Origin: Winogradskya humida
GTDB taxonomy: Bacteria; Actinomycetota; Actinomycetes; Mycobacteriales; Micromonosporaceae
Length of the DNA stretch: 64,000 nt
Reading direction: 5' to 3'
Assembly: GCF_016862215.1 (NCBI RefSeq)
Contig: NZ_BOMN01000021.1
Span: forward strand, 20,380 to 84,379
A model generated the notes under the pieces. The model was given only the letters and a program-made list of their open reading frames with translations, did not search any database and was not told the DNA's origin. Both the position numbers and the translations under genes were made by a program. This document shows positions 41,126-53,069 of this stretch, one piece after another (positions within the stretch are counted from its first letter, which is position 1; every line of letters begins with the position of its first letter).

Positions 41126-42917
41126 GACCAGTCTCACCGAGCGACTGCTGTTCGACCACGGCGTGATCGCGGCTCTCGGCAGCGTCGACGGGGGCGATAC
41201 GCGTACCGACAGCGGTGAACTCGAACGTGAGCGGGGGATCACCATCCGCTCGGCGGTCGCCTCGTTCACCCGGGCGGGCGTGCAGGTGAATCTGATCGAC
41301 ACTCCCGGGCACCCGGACTTCATCGCCGAGGTGGAACGCGCGCTGACCGTGCTCGACGCGGCGGTTCTGGTGCTGTCCGCGGTGGAGGGTGTGCAGGCTC
41401 AGACCAGGGTGCTGTTCCGCTCGCTGCGCCGGCTCGGCGTGCCGGTCGTGTTGTTCATCAACAAGATCGATCGGCCTGGCGCCCGGCCGGAAGAGATCAT
41501 CCCTGAGGTACGCGCGAAGCTTGGCGCTGATGTGTTCGCCATGAACGACCCGGCGGCGGACGAGTTGCGGTCGCTCATCACCGAGCAGACGGTGGCCGGG
41601 AGCCTGCATCCCGCGTACTTCGGCTCGGCGATCACCGGCGCCGGCGTGCAGGACCTGGCGAACGGCCTGATCACCGTCCTCGGCCCCCTCGCCGCGGCGA
41701 ACCGGCCGGCGCCGCGGGCTGCGGCGGCCGAGGGGGCGGCCAGTGGGCTGGTGTTCGCCGTTGAGCGGCGGAACGGGGCGGAGAAGGTCGCGTATCTGCG
41801 GCTGTTCGGCGGGGAGGTCCGGGAGCGGCAGCGGGTCCGGTTGCGGCGGGGGGACGAGGTGGTCAGGGGGCGGGTCACCAGGATCGAGGTGGTCGGTGCG
41901 GACGGCCGGGTGCTGAGGGCCGGCAGTATCGGCCGGGTCCGGGGGCTTTCCGGGGTACGGGTGGGCGACCGGCTCGGGGAGCGGGGCGGTGACCCCGCGC
42001 CGGTGTTCTCCCCACCGGGGCTGGAAGCCGTGGTGCGGCCCGCGTGCCCCGGCGACGAGGCTCGGTTGCACGCTGCGCTCCTGCGGCTCGCTGATGAGGA
42101 TCCGCTCATCCGGACGCGGGTGTCCGCGGATGGCGGGTCCTCCGTGCTGCTGTACGGGGCCGTGCAGCGGGAGGTGCTTGCCGAACGGCTGGTGCGGGAG
42201 TTCGGTGTCGAGGCGGTCTTCGGGCGGATCCAGCCGGTCTGCTTCGAGCGGCTGTGCGGGAGCGGGACGGCGATGGTCGAGTTCGACAAGCGCGGGGGCA
42301 GTGACTTCTGGGCGACGGTCGGGCTTCGGGTCGCTGCGGGGCGGGCCGGGGCGGGGACGGTGTACCGGCGGGAGGACGAGTGGGGTGCGCTGCCCCGGGC
42401 GTTCCACGTCGCCGTCGAGGAGTCCGTCCGGAAGACCCTGGAGCAGGGGCTCTTCGGCTGGGAGGTGCTCGACTGCGAGGTCACCGTCGTGCGTACGGGA
42501 TGGAAGTCGCCCAGTTCGACCGCCGCGGACTTCCGGGGTCTCACGCCCGTGGTGCTGCTGCGGGCGTTGCAGGAGGCCGGGACCCGGGTGCACGAGCCCT
42601 GCCAGGCCTTCGAGGTGGAGGTTCCCGGGGACACGCTCAGTGCGGTGCTCGGCGCGCTCGCGGGGCTCGGGGCCGCCGTCTCCGGCACCGCCGGACGCGG
42701 TGAGTCCTGGGCGGTCACCGGTGAGGTTCCGTCCCGGTCGGCGCAGGACCTGACCCGGGCGCTTCCGGGCCTGACCCATGGTGAGGGTGCCCTCTGGATG
42801 CGGCCGGGCGGTGACCGTCCGGTGAGCGGGCCGCCGCCCGTGCGGGCCCGCCTCGACGGCGATCCGCTCGACCGTGAGCGATACCTGCGCCACCTGAACA
42901 GCCGGATGCTCGCCTGA
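41073..42917 (+). CDS. Tet(M)/Otr(A)-type ribosomal protection GTPase
   Basis: A 614-residue translational GTPase related to EF-G. Proteins of this class release tetracyclines from the ribosome. The start is TTG 41073 with GAGG six bases upstream; the protein aligns from its first residues (LNLGILAHVDAGKTSLTERL). GTPase motifs: AHVDAGKTS (12-20), RGITIRSA, DTPGHPDF and NKIDRPG. The domain IV loop reads GWKSPSSTAADFRGLTPVVL, matching the YYSPVSTPADFRMLAP loop of Tet(M) that reaches the drug site, rather than EF-G. Length is close to Tet(M) (639) and Otr(A). Chromosomal copies are common in actinomycetes and do not always give resistance. A leader peptide overlaps the start. Confidence 0.87.
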   Translation: MTRPTLNLGILAHVDAGKTSLTERLLFDHGVIAALGSVDGGDTRTDSGELERERGITIRSAVASFTRAGVQVNLIDTPGHPDFIAEVERALTVLDAAVLVLSAVEGVQAQTRVLFRSLRRLGVPVVLFINKIDRPGARPEEIIPEVRAKLGADVFAMNDPAADELRSLITEQTVAGSLHPAYFGSAITGAGVQDLANGLITVLGPLAAANRPAPRAAAAEGAASGLVFAVERRNGAEKVAYLRLFGGEVRERQRVRLRRGDEVVRGRVTRIEVVGADGRVLRAGSIGRVRGLSGVRVGDRLGERGGDPAPVFSPPGLEAVVRPACPGDEARLHAALLRLADEDPLIRTRVSADGGSSVLLYGAVQREVLAERLVREFGVEAVFGRIQPVCFERLCGSGTAMVEFDKRGGSDFWATVGLRVAAGRAGAGTVYRREDEWGALPRAFHVAVEESVRKTLEQGLFGWEVLDCEVTVVRTGWKSPSSTAADFRGLTPVVLLRALQEAGTRVHEPCQAFEVEVPGDTLSAVLGALAGLGAAVSGTAGRGESWAVTGEVPSRSAQDLTRALPGLTHGEGALWMRPGGDRPVSGPPPVRARLDGDPLDRERYLRHLNSRMLA

Positions 42918-42962
42918 GAGCACCGGGGCCCGGCAGACCCTGCGGGGTGCGGCGGAGAGCAA

Positions 42963-42997
42963 GCCGCGCCCCGGCGGTAACCCTGCCGGGGCGCGGC
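42963..42997. terminator. Bidirectional hairpin terminator
   Basis: The 13-bp stem 42963-42975 pairs exactly with 42985-42997 around a nine-base loop. It lies between the convergent ends of the ribosomal-protection gene (42917) and the MHYT gene (43014), so it can serve both. Confidence 0.75.
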
Positions 42998-43013
42998 GTC
43001 AGTCAGACAGTGG

Positions 43014-43970
43014 TCAGCGGGATTCGCGGTCGCGGTAGGTCCAGGAGCCGCCGCCGAGGGCCGACGAGCGTGACCCGGGCGGGTTTCCGCCGGATGCGGC
43101 CGGCCCAGATTCGGACGGCCGGGATGCGGACAGACCGGATGCGGGCGGCAGGGAGCCGGGCCGCGGGCCGGCGGGTGCGGGAGCGGCAGGCGTTCCCTGG
43201 CGGCGCGAGGCGAGGTACTCCGCGGCGGCGCGGTCCTCGTCCGTCGGCGCTGCCATCAGGGCGTACAGGAGGCCGAGGACGCCGAACAGCACCGTGAGGC
43301 CGATCGGGATCAGCAGTGATGTGCCGGAAGCGCCGGTCGGGCTGGTTGCGGTGGATGTGGTGTGTACGGACATCGCGGACATGCCCGTGAAGTGCATGCC
43401 GTTGACCGCCACGCCCATGATGAGGGCCGCGCCGAAGATGGCGGCGGGGCGCTGGACGTTGGCGGCGAGCCAGAGGGCCGCTGTGGCGGCGAAGACGGCG
43501 ATGGCGATCGAGGCGGCGACCTTGCCGGTGCCGTACGAGATGGCGCCGTTGAGGTGCATGGCGTACATGCCCATGTAGTGCATGGCGGCCACGCCGAGGC
43601 CGGCCAGGACGCCGCCGATGGCGATGCGGGCCGGGCCGGGACGGGTGGCCGTGGTGCCGCCGAAGACGACGAGCATGCCGAGGCCGACCGCCGCGATGGC
43701 CAGGATGGCGCTGGCGGCGGTGAGGGCCACGTCGTAGCGGATGGTGGTGCCGACGACGCCGAAGCCGAGCATGGCGACGAAGTGCATGGTCCAGATGCCG
43801 GTGCCGCCGATGGCGATGGCCGAGAGCGCGAGCCACCACGTGCGGGCGCCGGTGCCCGTGGCGGAGCGCAGGCGGACCGCGCAGACCAGGCCCAGCATCG
43901 AGCCGAGCACGGACAGCGCGTAGCTGATGGCCGGGGTCACCCAGCCGTGCTGGAAGTGGTGAATTTCCAT
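43014..43970 (-). CDS. MHYT-domain membrane sensor protein
   Basis: A 318-residue integral membrane protein starting at ATG 43970, after a GGGGGG run. It has about seven hydrophobic helices and the three-fold MHYT signature: MHFVAMLGF, MHYMGMYAMH and MHFTGMSAMS. In this family the Met and His residues are proposed to bind copper and to sense oxygen, CO or NO; the binding is a hypothesis from the literature. The usual GGDEF or kinase output domain is missing. Instead the C terminus is a soluble Gly/Ser/Pro-rich tail with AAPAPAGPRPGSLPP. It therefore needs a partner or acts alone. It is divergent from metH and lies near cytochrome bd genes, but no operon connects them. Confidence 0.88.
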   Translation of the reverse strand: MEIHHFQHGWVTPAISYALSVLGSMLGLVCAVRLRSATGTGARTWWLALSAIAIGGTGIWTMHFVAMLGFGVVGTTIRYDVALTAASAILAIAAVGLGMLVVFGGTTATRPGPARIAIGGVLAGLGVAAMHYMGMYAMHLNGAISYGTGKVAASIAIAVFAATAALWLAANVQRPAAIFGAALIMGVAVNGMHFTGMSAMSVHTTSTATSPTGASGTSLLIPIGLTVLFGVLGLLYALMAAPTDEDRAAAEYLASRRQGTPAAPAPAGPRPGSLPPASGLSASRPSESGPAASGGNPPGSRSSALGGGSWTYRDRESR

Positions 43971-44162
43971 TTGTTTGTACCCCCCAGGTATATCCCCGGG
44001 GCGCATCTTGCCTGGTGAAAGCGAATTTGGCGGGGCCAGGCGGCGGTTCCGGGGCAAGATCGGGCTGTTAGGGGGACGTCCGACCGGCTGACCAGCCGAC
44101 CCTCGCGGGCATCCGGTGGGTGCGGCCGATACGACCGTCTTCGGGTAGTCTTAGTCGCCAGG

Positions 44163-44244
44163 CCGAGGGGCGCTGCGACGGGGTGACCCGCCACGCTCGG
44201 ACTGGATTCACCGACCAAGGGCGCCTCCGAGATCCTTGCGGAGG
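44163..44244 (+). promoter_or_regulatory. S-adenosylhomocysteine (SAH) riboswitch with SD-sequestering hairpin
   Basis: The core matches the SAH riboswitch: CCGAGG then GCGCTGCGAC at 44163-44180, a short P2 hairpin, CCACGCTCGG (44191-44200) closing P1 (CCGAG/CTCGG), and a downstream AAGGGCGCC (44217-44225). GGCGC (44169-44173) can pair with GCGCC (44221-44225) as the pseudoknot. The same downstream strand also forms CCTCCG (44224-44229) with CGGAGG (44239-44244), which contains the metH ribosome binding site. Ligand binding would favour the pseudoknot and free the site: an ON switch. Confidence 0.85.
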
Positions 44245-44251
44245 TGGTCAC

Positions 44252-47875
<3,624 letters not shown>

Positions 47876-47888
47876 GCGCTTTGATACC

Positions 47889-47920
47889 GGGCCGGCCTTG
47901 CGGGGCCGGCCCAGTTTTTT
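47889..47920 (+). terminator. Intrinsic terminator of metH
   Basis: GGGCCGGCC (47889-47897) pairs with GGCCGGCCC (47904-47912), six-base loop, followed by AG and six Ts (47915-47920). It is the only hairpin here with a classic U tract. Confidence 0.9.
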
Positions 47921-47946
47921 CCGGGCCCCGGTCGTAGGGTGGGACG

Positions 47947-48795
47947 ATGGATACTGTGGATCGTGCGGAGGCGTTCCTCTGGGTCAATGCGCGACTGCTC
48001 GACCGGCTGCGGTTCGCGTTCCACTTCCGCGACGGTGACCCGGCGACGGTGATCGACGCGCTGCGGCCCTATGGGAACGCGGACGGCGGGTTCGGGCACG
48101 CGCTCGAACCCGACCTGCGCGGCCCCGAGAGCCAGCCGGTCCCCGTGGAGCTCGCGCTGTTCATCATGGACGATGTGGGCACGCTCGATCCCGGGCTGGT
48201 CGACGGCATCCTGAGCTACCTCGAGTCGATTACCCGCCCGGACGGCGGGGTGCCCTGGGTGCTGCCGACCACGAGCCCGCGCGGTCCGTGGTGGACGCCG
48301 GTCACCGGGCTGCCCGGTTCGCTCAACCCCACGGCCTCGATCGCCGGCCTGCTGCTCAAGAACGGCGTCGGGCACCCGTGGGTCGAGCGGGCCACCGGCT
48401 TCTGCTGGACAGCCCTCGACAATCTGAATGCTGTCGGCGCCTACGACGTACGCACCATCGTGAAGTTCTTGAAGCACGTGCCGGACCGGTCCCGAGCCGA
48501 AGCGACCTGGGCCGCCCTGAGCGAATCCGTCCGCTCGGTGATCGACCTTGACCCGGCCGCCGACGGTGACGTGCACGGGCCGCTCGACTTCGCACCCCAC
48601 CCGGACAGCCTCGCCCGGTCGCTGTTCGACGTCGACGTGATCGACCGGCATCTGGACGCGCTGGAGGCGAAGCAGAAGGCGGACGGCGGCTGGGACTTCA
48701 CGTTCGAGTCGTGGACACCGATCACGCGGCCGGAGTGGCGGGGCTGGGTCACGCTGGAGTCTCTGCTGACCCTGCGCTCGAACGGTCGCTTGTAG
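47947..48795 (+). CDS. Alpha/alpha-barrel (prenyltransferase/terpene-cyclase-like) hypothetical protein
   Basis: A 282-residue soluble protein. Two segments recall the QW-like repeats of alpha/alpha toroids: RPYGNADGGFGHALEPDLRG (about 39-58) and KADGGWDFTFESW (about 243-255), with further helices between. The catalytic DXDD motif of squalene-hopene cyclases is absent, as are zinc ligands of protein prenyltransferases. It is therefore a fold relative without an assigned reaction. It starts at ATG 47947, just after the metH terminator. The last 47 bases overlap, tail to tail, the kinase-DinB gene. Confidence 0.65.
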   Translation: MDTVDRAEAFLWVNARLLDRLRFAFHFRDGDPATVIDALRPYGNADGGFGHALEPDLRGPESQPVPVELALFIMDDVGTLDPGLVDGILSYLESITRPDGGVPWVLPTTSPRGPWWTPVTGLPGSLNPTASIAGLLLKNGVGHPWVERATGFCWTALDNLNAVGAYDVRTIVKFLKHVPDRSRAEATWAALSESVRSVIDLDPAADGDVHGPLDFAPHPDSLARSLFDVDVIDRHLDALEAKQKADGGWDFTFESWTPITRPEWRGWVTLESLLTLRSNGRL

Positions 48796-50401
48796 AGGAA
48801 AACCGCGGTGTGCTGTCCGAGCGCCACGTGGTGAGACGCGGGTGCCCCTCCAAGGAGCCGCGGCCGGTGGCCCACAACAGGGTGAGCCACGGATCGGCGC
48901 CGCCAGGAGCCTCGGGAAACAGGCGGGCGAGCAACCGTGAGCAGAGATCGGCGGGCGGGGCCCAGGCAAGCCCGAGGCCTTTCGCCAGATCGTGCATGTG
49001 GACCAGCGTCTCCTGCAACCCCAGCGCCGCGAAGCCTTCGGGGTCCGACACCCCGGCGGCGTGGTGGGCGCGGACCTGCGGCGGCGTGGTCCGCACCATC
49101 GCGACCAGCAGCGCACCACACGTCTCCAGCACCTGCAGCAGGCCGGCCGGACCCGCGGCACGGTCCGCGGAGAGGAACGTCGCGGGTGCGTCCGGCCTGT
49201 CCCGGCTCAAGGCGAAAGGCACATGGGTGTCCAGCGGCGGGCTCTGCGGCCCCAGCTGCGCGGCGTAGTAGAACAGGTCGTTCGCGAGGTGCTCGGCGGT
49301 CTCCCAGCAGTCCCAGTCGAGCGGACCCGCCTTACGACCCCACCCCTGCGGGGGCGCGTCCCGGAGGACGCCCACGGCGAGCCGCACGGCAAGGTCGACG
49401 TCGTCCGCGGTGACGGGAGCGGGATACTGCGCGTGGATGTCGCCGTCGTGAAGGCGCCAGCAGAAGTCGTTCATGCGGGCTGCGGCGGGGGCGTGGCGGG
49501 CAAGGATGGCCGCGACGGCGGGTGGGACGTCCTGCGGGATGTCGCCGGTTGCGCACCGGCGGACGTACGTGTTGCGGGCGGTGAGGCTACCGATCACGCC
49601 GCAGACCGTGGTGACCAGCCAGTTGACCAGCCGCATGGCCGCGTAATCGCTGTCGTGGCCGAGGTTGCGGGTGACGAAGTCGCGTTCGGCGGCCGACAGG
49701 TCGAAGGTGGACGAGGTGGCGAGGCCGAAGTCGACGAGGTAGAGGCGGTCGGCGTCGGCGCGCATGTTGCCGAAGTGGCCGTCCAGGTGGAGCAGGTCGC
49801 GGCTGCGCAGGAACGCCACGATCTCGAACAGCTGGCGCTCGATGGTCTCGGGCTGGGCGGTCAGCCTCTCGGAGATCGGGCCGGGGAGGTGTTCGAGGAA
49901 CAGGACAAGGCTGGAGACGGCGGCGGCCAGTTCCTCGAAGCGGGTGCGTACGGCGGGGGAGCCGCCGAACTGCGTGACCACCGCGTCGATGTCGTGGTGT
50001 TCGGGCGCGACCGGGGGACGGCCGGGGAGCACGCGCCAGTGGTACAGCAGCGGGAACGACGGGGTGTCGCCGGCGAGGACCGCGTCGGAGACGATGGTGG
50101 TGGCGGCCAGTTCGCGCCAGGCGCCGAAGCCCGGGCCGGCGAGGCGGTACATGCCGTACTGGCAGTGGACCGGGAGGTCGAACAGGTTCGCGGTGCTGTG
50201 CGGGTGGGCCAGCTCGCGAGCGGTGATCGGGATCTGTTTCGCGAACACCGGCACGCCGTCGACGGTGACTACCGAGGAGCCGCCGCCCACGCCGACGGCG
50301 CCGGCGGGTGCAGCCCTGAGCAGTGCCGTCAGCTCGTCGTCACTGCGTCCGCCGAGAGAGGCCGACATGCGATCGTGGAGCAGTTGCCGCGGGTTGGCCA
50401 T
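48749..50401 (-). CDS. Kinase-fold protein fused to a DinB/maleylpyruvate-isomerase-like domain
   Basis: A 550-residue fusion. Residues about 35-260 are kinase-like: a Gly-rich VGVGGGSSVVTVDG, a candidate ATP lysine in PVFAKQIP (Lys55), a catalytic loop HLDGHFGN (205-212) with Asp and Asn, and DFG (224-226). These suggest an active small-molecule or protein kinase. Residues about 355-530 resemble DinB/mycothiol-dependent isomerases: LDWDCWETAEHLANDLFYYA and ETLVHMHDLAKGL, with His residues at metal positions. The two halves are usually separate proteins. It starts at ATG 50401, seven bases after the molybdenum hydroxylase stop, so it is the third gene of that operon. Its final residues lie in the overlap with the gene ending at 48795. 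The function is unknown. Confidence 0.72.
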   Translation of the reverse strand: MANPRQLLHDRMSASLGGRSDDELTALLRAAPAGAVGVGGGSSVVTVDGVPVFAKQIPITARELAHPHSTANLFDLPVHCQYGMYRLAGPGFGAWRELAATTIVSDAVLAGDTPSFPLLYHWRVLPGRPPVAPEHHDIDAVVTQFGGSPAVRTRFEELAAAVSSLVLFLEHLPGPISERLTAQPETIERQLFEIVAFLRSRDLLHLDGHFGNMRADADRLYLVDFGLATSSTFDLSAAERDFVTRNLGHDSDYAAMRLVNWLVTTVCGVIGSLTARNTYVRRCATGDIPQDVPPAVAAILARHAPAAARMNDFCWRLHDGDIHAQYPAPVTADDVDLAVRLAVGVLRDAPPQGWGRKAGPLDWDCWETAEHLANDLFYYAAQLGPQSPPLDTHVPFALSRDRPDAPATFLSADRAAGPAGLLQVLETCGALLVAMVRTTPPQVRAHHAAGVSDPEGFAALGLQETLVHMHDLAKGLGLAWAPPADLCSRLLARLFPEAPGGADPWLTLLWATGRGSLEGHPRLTTWRSDSTPRFSSTSDRSSAGSAETPA

Positions 50402-50408
50402 CGCGCCA

Positions 50409-53069
50409 TCATGTCATCGGCTGACCCTTGTGATCGTTCTGCAGGCCGAGCCAGATGCGGTCGCGGGTGAAGGGCGGGTCGGTGAAACGTACGCCGGTGG
50501 CGTCCCGCAGCGCGTTGGCGATCGCCGGGGCGACCGGGTTGTACGGGCTCTCGCTCATCGATTTCGCGCCCAGCGGCCCGATCGTGTCCTCGGTCCGGGC
50601 GAACACGACCTCGGTGTGCGGCACGTCGGCGTACGCGGGGAGGTGGTACTGCCGGAACCCGGTCGTGCGGACCTCGCCCGTGCCGCCGTCGAGGACCATG
50701 CGCTCGGTCAGCGCCGAGCCGAGGGCCTGGGCGACACCGCCCTCGACCTGGCCCCGGCACTGCAGGGGGTTCATGACCCGGCCGGCGTCGGCGCTGTGCA
50801 CGCTGCGCAGGATGCGGAGCTCGCCCGTGCCGGGGTCCACCGCGATCCGGAACCACTGCGCGTTGAAGGCGACCGACCGGGGGCTGCCCGTCCAGTGTCC
50901 CTGCGCGCTGATCGGCCCGGGCACGTCCCGCAGGTGCAGCGCCGACCCGTCGGCCTGCACGGCGGTGTCCACCCCCAGCGTGACCGCGCCGGTCTTGGCG
51001 AGGATGTCCGCGCGCAACGACCTCGCGGCGGCGAGCACGGCCTGCCCCGCGACGACCACCCCGGTGGAGGCGAACGCGCCCGTGTCGTGGGCCACGACGT
51101 CCGTGTCGGACTGGCGGATGACGATCCTGTCCGGCCTGGTGCCGAGGACGTCCGCGGCGATCTGCGCGTGGACCGTGGTGCTGCCGTTGCCGAACTCGGA
51201 GGTGCCGACGGCGATCTCGTACCGGCCGTCGGCCAGCAGGGTGAGCGTGGCGTCGGCGAAATGGCCACCGGGCGGCCCGGCGGCGATCATGGCCATGGCC
51301 ATGCCCTCACCGACCAGCCATCCCTCGGGTGCCGGCTCGGGCAGAGGCTCGTGGGACGCGTCGCGGATGGCGGTCAGGCACTGGTCGAGGCCGTAGCTGG
51401 CGATGGTCAGGTCGTCAGCGTGCGAGCCGGGCGCGGTCATGTCCTCGCCGGGCAGGACGACGTTGCGTTCGCGCAGCAGGACCGGGTCCATGCCGAGCAT
51501 CCGTGCGAGCTCGTCCAGCACCGACTCCACCGCGAACGACACCTGGCCCAGGCCGTAACCCCGGAACGCGCCTGCGGGCACGGTGTTCGTGTAGACGGCG
51601 TACGCGTCGACCTTCTTGTTCGCGCAGCGGTAGACCGAGATGGATTCGTGGCAGCCGTGGAACATCACCGACGGGCCGTGGTTGCCGTAGGCGCCGGTGT
51701 CGGACACCACGCGCAGTTCGAGGGCGGTCAGGACGCCGTCGCTCCGGGCGCCCGCCTTCATGCGTACGGTGAAGGGGTGCCGTGTCGTCGCGGAGGTGAA
51801 CTGCTCCGCGCGGGTGTATTCGTGCTTGACCGGTAGCCCGGTTGCGCGCACGGCGAGCGCGACGAGATCCTCGACCAGCATCTCCTGCTTGCCGCCGAAG
51901 CCGCCGCCGACCCGCCCGGTGAGCACCCGCACCCGGTCGAGGGGCAGGTCGTAGAGGTCGGCGAGCGCCCGCCGGGTCAGGAACGGCGTCTGGGTGCTCG
52001 ACCGCAGCGTGAGCCGCCCGTCCGCGTCGAGCCAGCCGATCGCGCCGTGCGTCTCGAGGCTGGCGTGCTGCACGCGGGCGGTCCGGAACGTCTGCTCGTA
52101 GACGACGGCGGCCTCGGCGTACCCGTCGGCGACCGAACCCAGCTCGGCGTCGAGCCGCCCGATCGCGTTGCTGTCGCCGCCGTGCAGCAGGGGAGCGCCG
52201 GGCAGTAACGCCTCTTCCGGGTCCACTACGGACGGCAACACGTCATACGCCACGCGCAGTAGGCGGCAGCCCTCCTCGGCGGCACCCTCCGTGTCGGCCA
52301 CGACGGCGGCCACCCGCTGGCCGATGAAGCGGACCACGTCGTCGAGAACCCGGGTGTCGGCGGGGTCCTCCGACGGGTTCTCGTGCCGGGCCGTGGAGAA
52401 GAACTTCGCCGGCGCGTCCTCATGGGTCAGCACCGCGCGCACCCCGGGCACGGCCAGCGCCCCGCTCGCGTCGATGCTCGTGATGCGCGCATGGGCATGC
52501 GGTGACCGGAGCACCTTGAGGTGCAGCATCCCCGGCATCGCCACGTCGAACGTGTAGCGGGCCGTTCCCGTCACGATCTGCGGACCGGCCGGCGCGCCGA
52601 GCCCGGCCCCGATGGCGGCTCCCGCCTCCGGATCCTCCACCGTACGCACACCGTTGATCGCGTCGGCCACCGCGCGGTACCCCGTACACCGGCACAGACT
52701 GCCCTTGAGCGACCGGGGCAGATCCGCGCGTTGCGCCTCGTCCAGCGCCGCCGTGGTCATGATCAGCCCGGCGGTGCAGAACCCGCACTGGAAGCCCTGG
52801 GCGTCCAGGAAGGACTGCTGCACCGGGTGCAGCCCGTCCGCCGGCGCGAGCCCCTCGATCGTGGTGACGCGTTTGCCCTGCGCGCGGAACGCCGGATAGA
52901 CACAGCTGTGCACCGGCTCGCCGTCCACATGGACGGTGCACGCGCCGCAGTCGCCGGTGTCGCACCCCTTCTTGACCCCGAAACAGCCCTCCTCGCGCAG
53001 GAACGTGCGCAGGCACTGACCGGGCCGGGGTGCGCGTCCGTGCTCGGTACCGTTGATCCGGACCGTCAT
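50409..53069 (-). CDS. Molybdenum hydroxylase, fused [2Fe-2S] and molybdopterin-binding subunits
   Basis: An 886-residue xanthine dehydrogenase/aldehyde oxidase family protein. Residues 1-150 bind two [2Fe-2S] clusters: GVKKGCDTGDCGACTVHVDG and FQCGFCTAGLI plus GSLCRCTGY. The rest is the molybdopterin part: TGTARYTFDVAMPGMLHLKV, VGGGFGGKQEMLVEDLVAL, GAFRGYGLGQVSF and a late GPLGAKSMSESPYN, where the glutamate of SES is at the catalytic position. The FeS and Mo parts are often separate genes; here they are one chain. ATG 53069 overlaps the FAD-subunit stop (ATGA). It hydroxylates a heterocycle or aldehyde with water as oxygen source; which one cannot be told. No XdhC-type cofactor inserter is adjacent. 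Confidence 0.9.
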   Translation of the reverse strand: MTVRINGTEHGRAPRPGQCLRTFLREEGCFGVKKGCDTGDCGACTVHVDGEPVHSCVYPAFRAQGKRVTTIEGLAPADGLHPVQQSFLDAQGFQCGFCTAGLIMTTAALDEAQRADLPRSLKGSLCRCTGYRAVADAINGVRTVEDPEAGAAIGAGLGAPAGPQIVTGTARYTFDVAMPGMLHLKVLRSPHAHARITSIDASGALAVPGVRAVLTHEDAPAKFFSTARHENPSEDPADTRVLDDVVRFIGQRVAAVVADTEGAAEEGCRLLRVAYDVLPSVVDPEEALLPGAPLLHGGDSNAIGRLDAELGSVADGYAEAAVVYEQTFRTARVQHASLETHGAIGWLDADGRLTLRSSTQTPFLTRRALADLYDLPLDRVRVLTGRVGGGFGGKQEMLVEDLVALAVRATGLPVKHEYTRAEQFTSATTRHPFTVRMKAGARSDGVLTALELRVVSDTGAYGNHGPSVMFHGCHESISVYRCANKKVDAYAVYTNTVPAGAFRGYGLGQVSFAVESVLDELARMLGMDPVLLRERNVVLPGEDMTAPGSHADDLTIASYGLDQCLTAIRDASHEPLPEPAPEGWLVGEGMAMAMIAAGPPGGHFADATLTLLADGRYEIAVGTSEFGNGSTTVHAQIAADVLGTRPDRIVIRQSDTDVVAHDTGAFASTGVVVAGQAVLAAARSLRADILAKTGAVTLGVDTAVQADGSALHLRDVPGPISAQGHWTGSPRSVAFNAQWFRIAVDPGTGELRILRSVHSADAGRVMNPLQCRGQVEGGVAQALGSALTERMVLDGGTGEVRTTGFRQYHLPAYADVPHTEVVFARTEDTIGPLGAKSMSESPYNPVAPAIANALRDATGVRFTDPPFTRDRIWLGLQNDHKGQPMT

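Noticed and set aside
44100..44250. Cobalamin riboswitch upstream of metH
   Set aside because: No B12-box-like sequence is seen; the conserved elements fit the SAH riboswitch.
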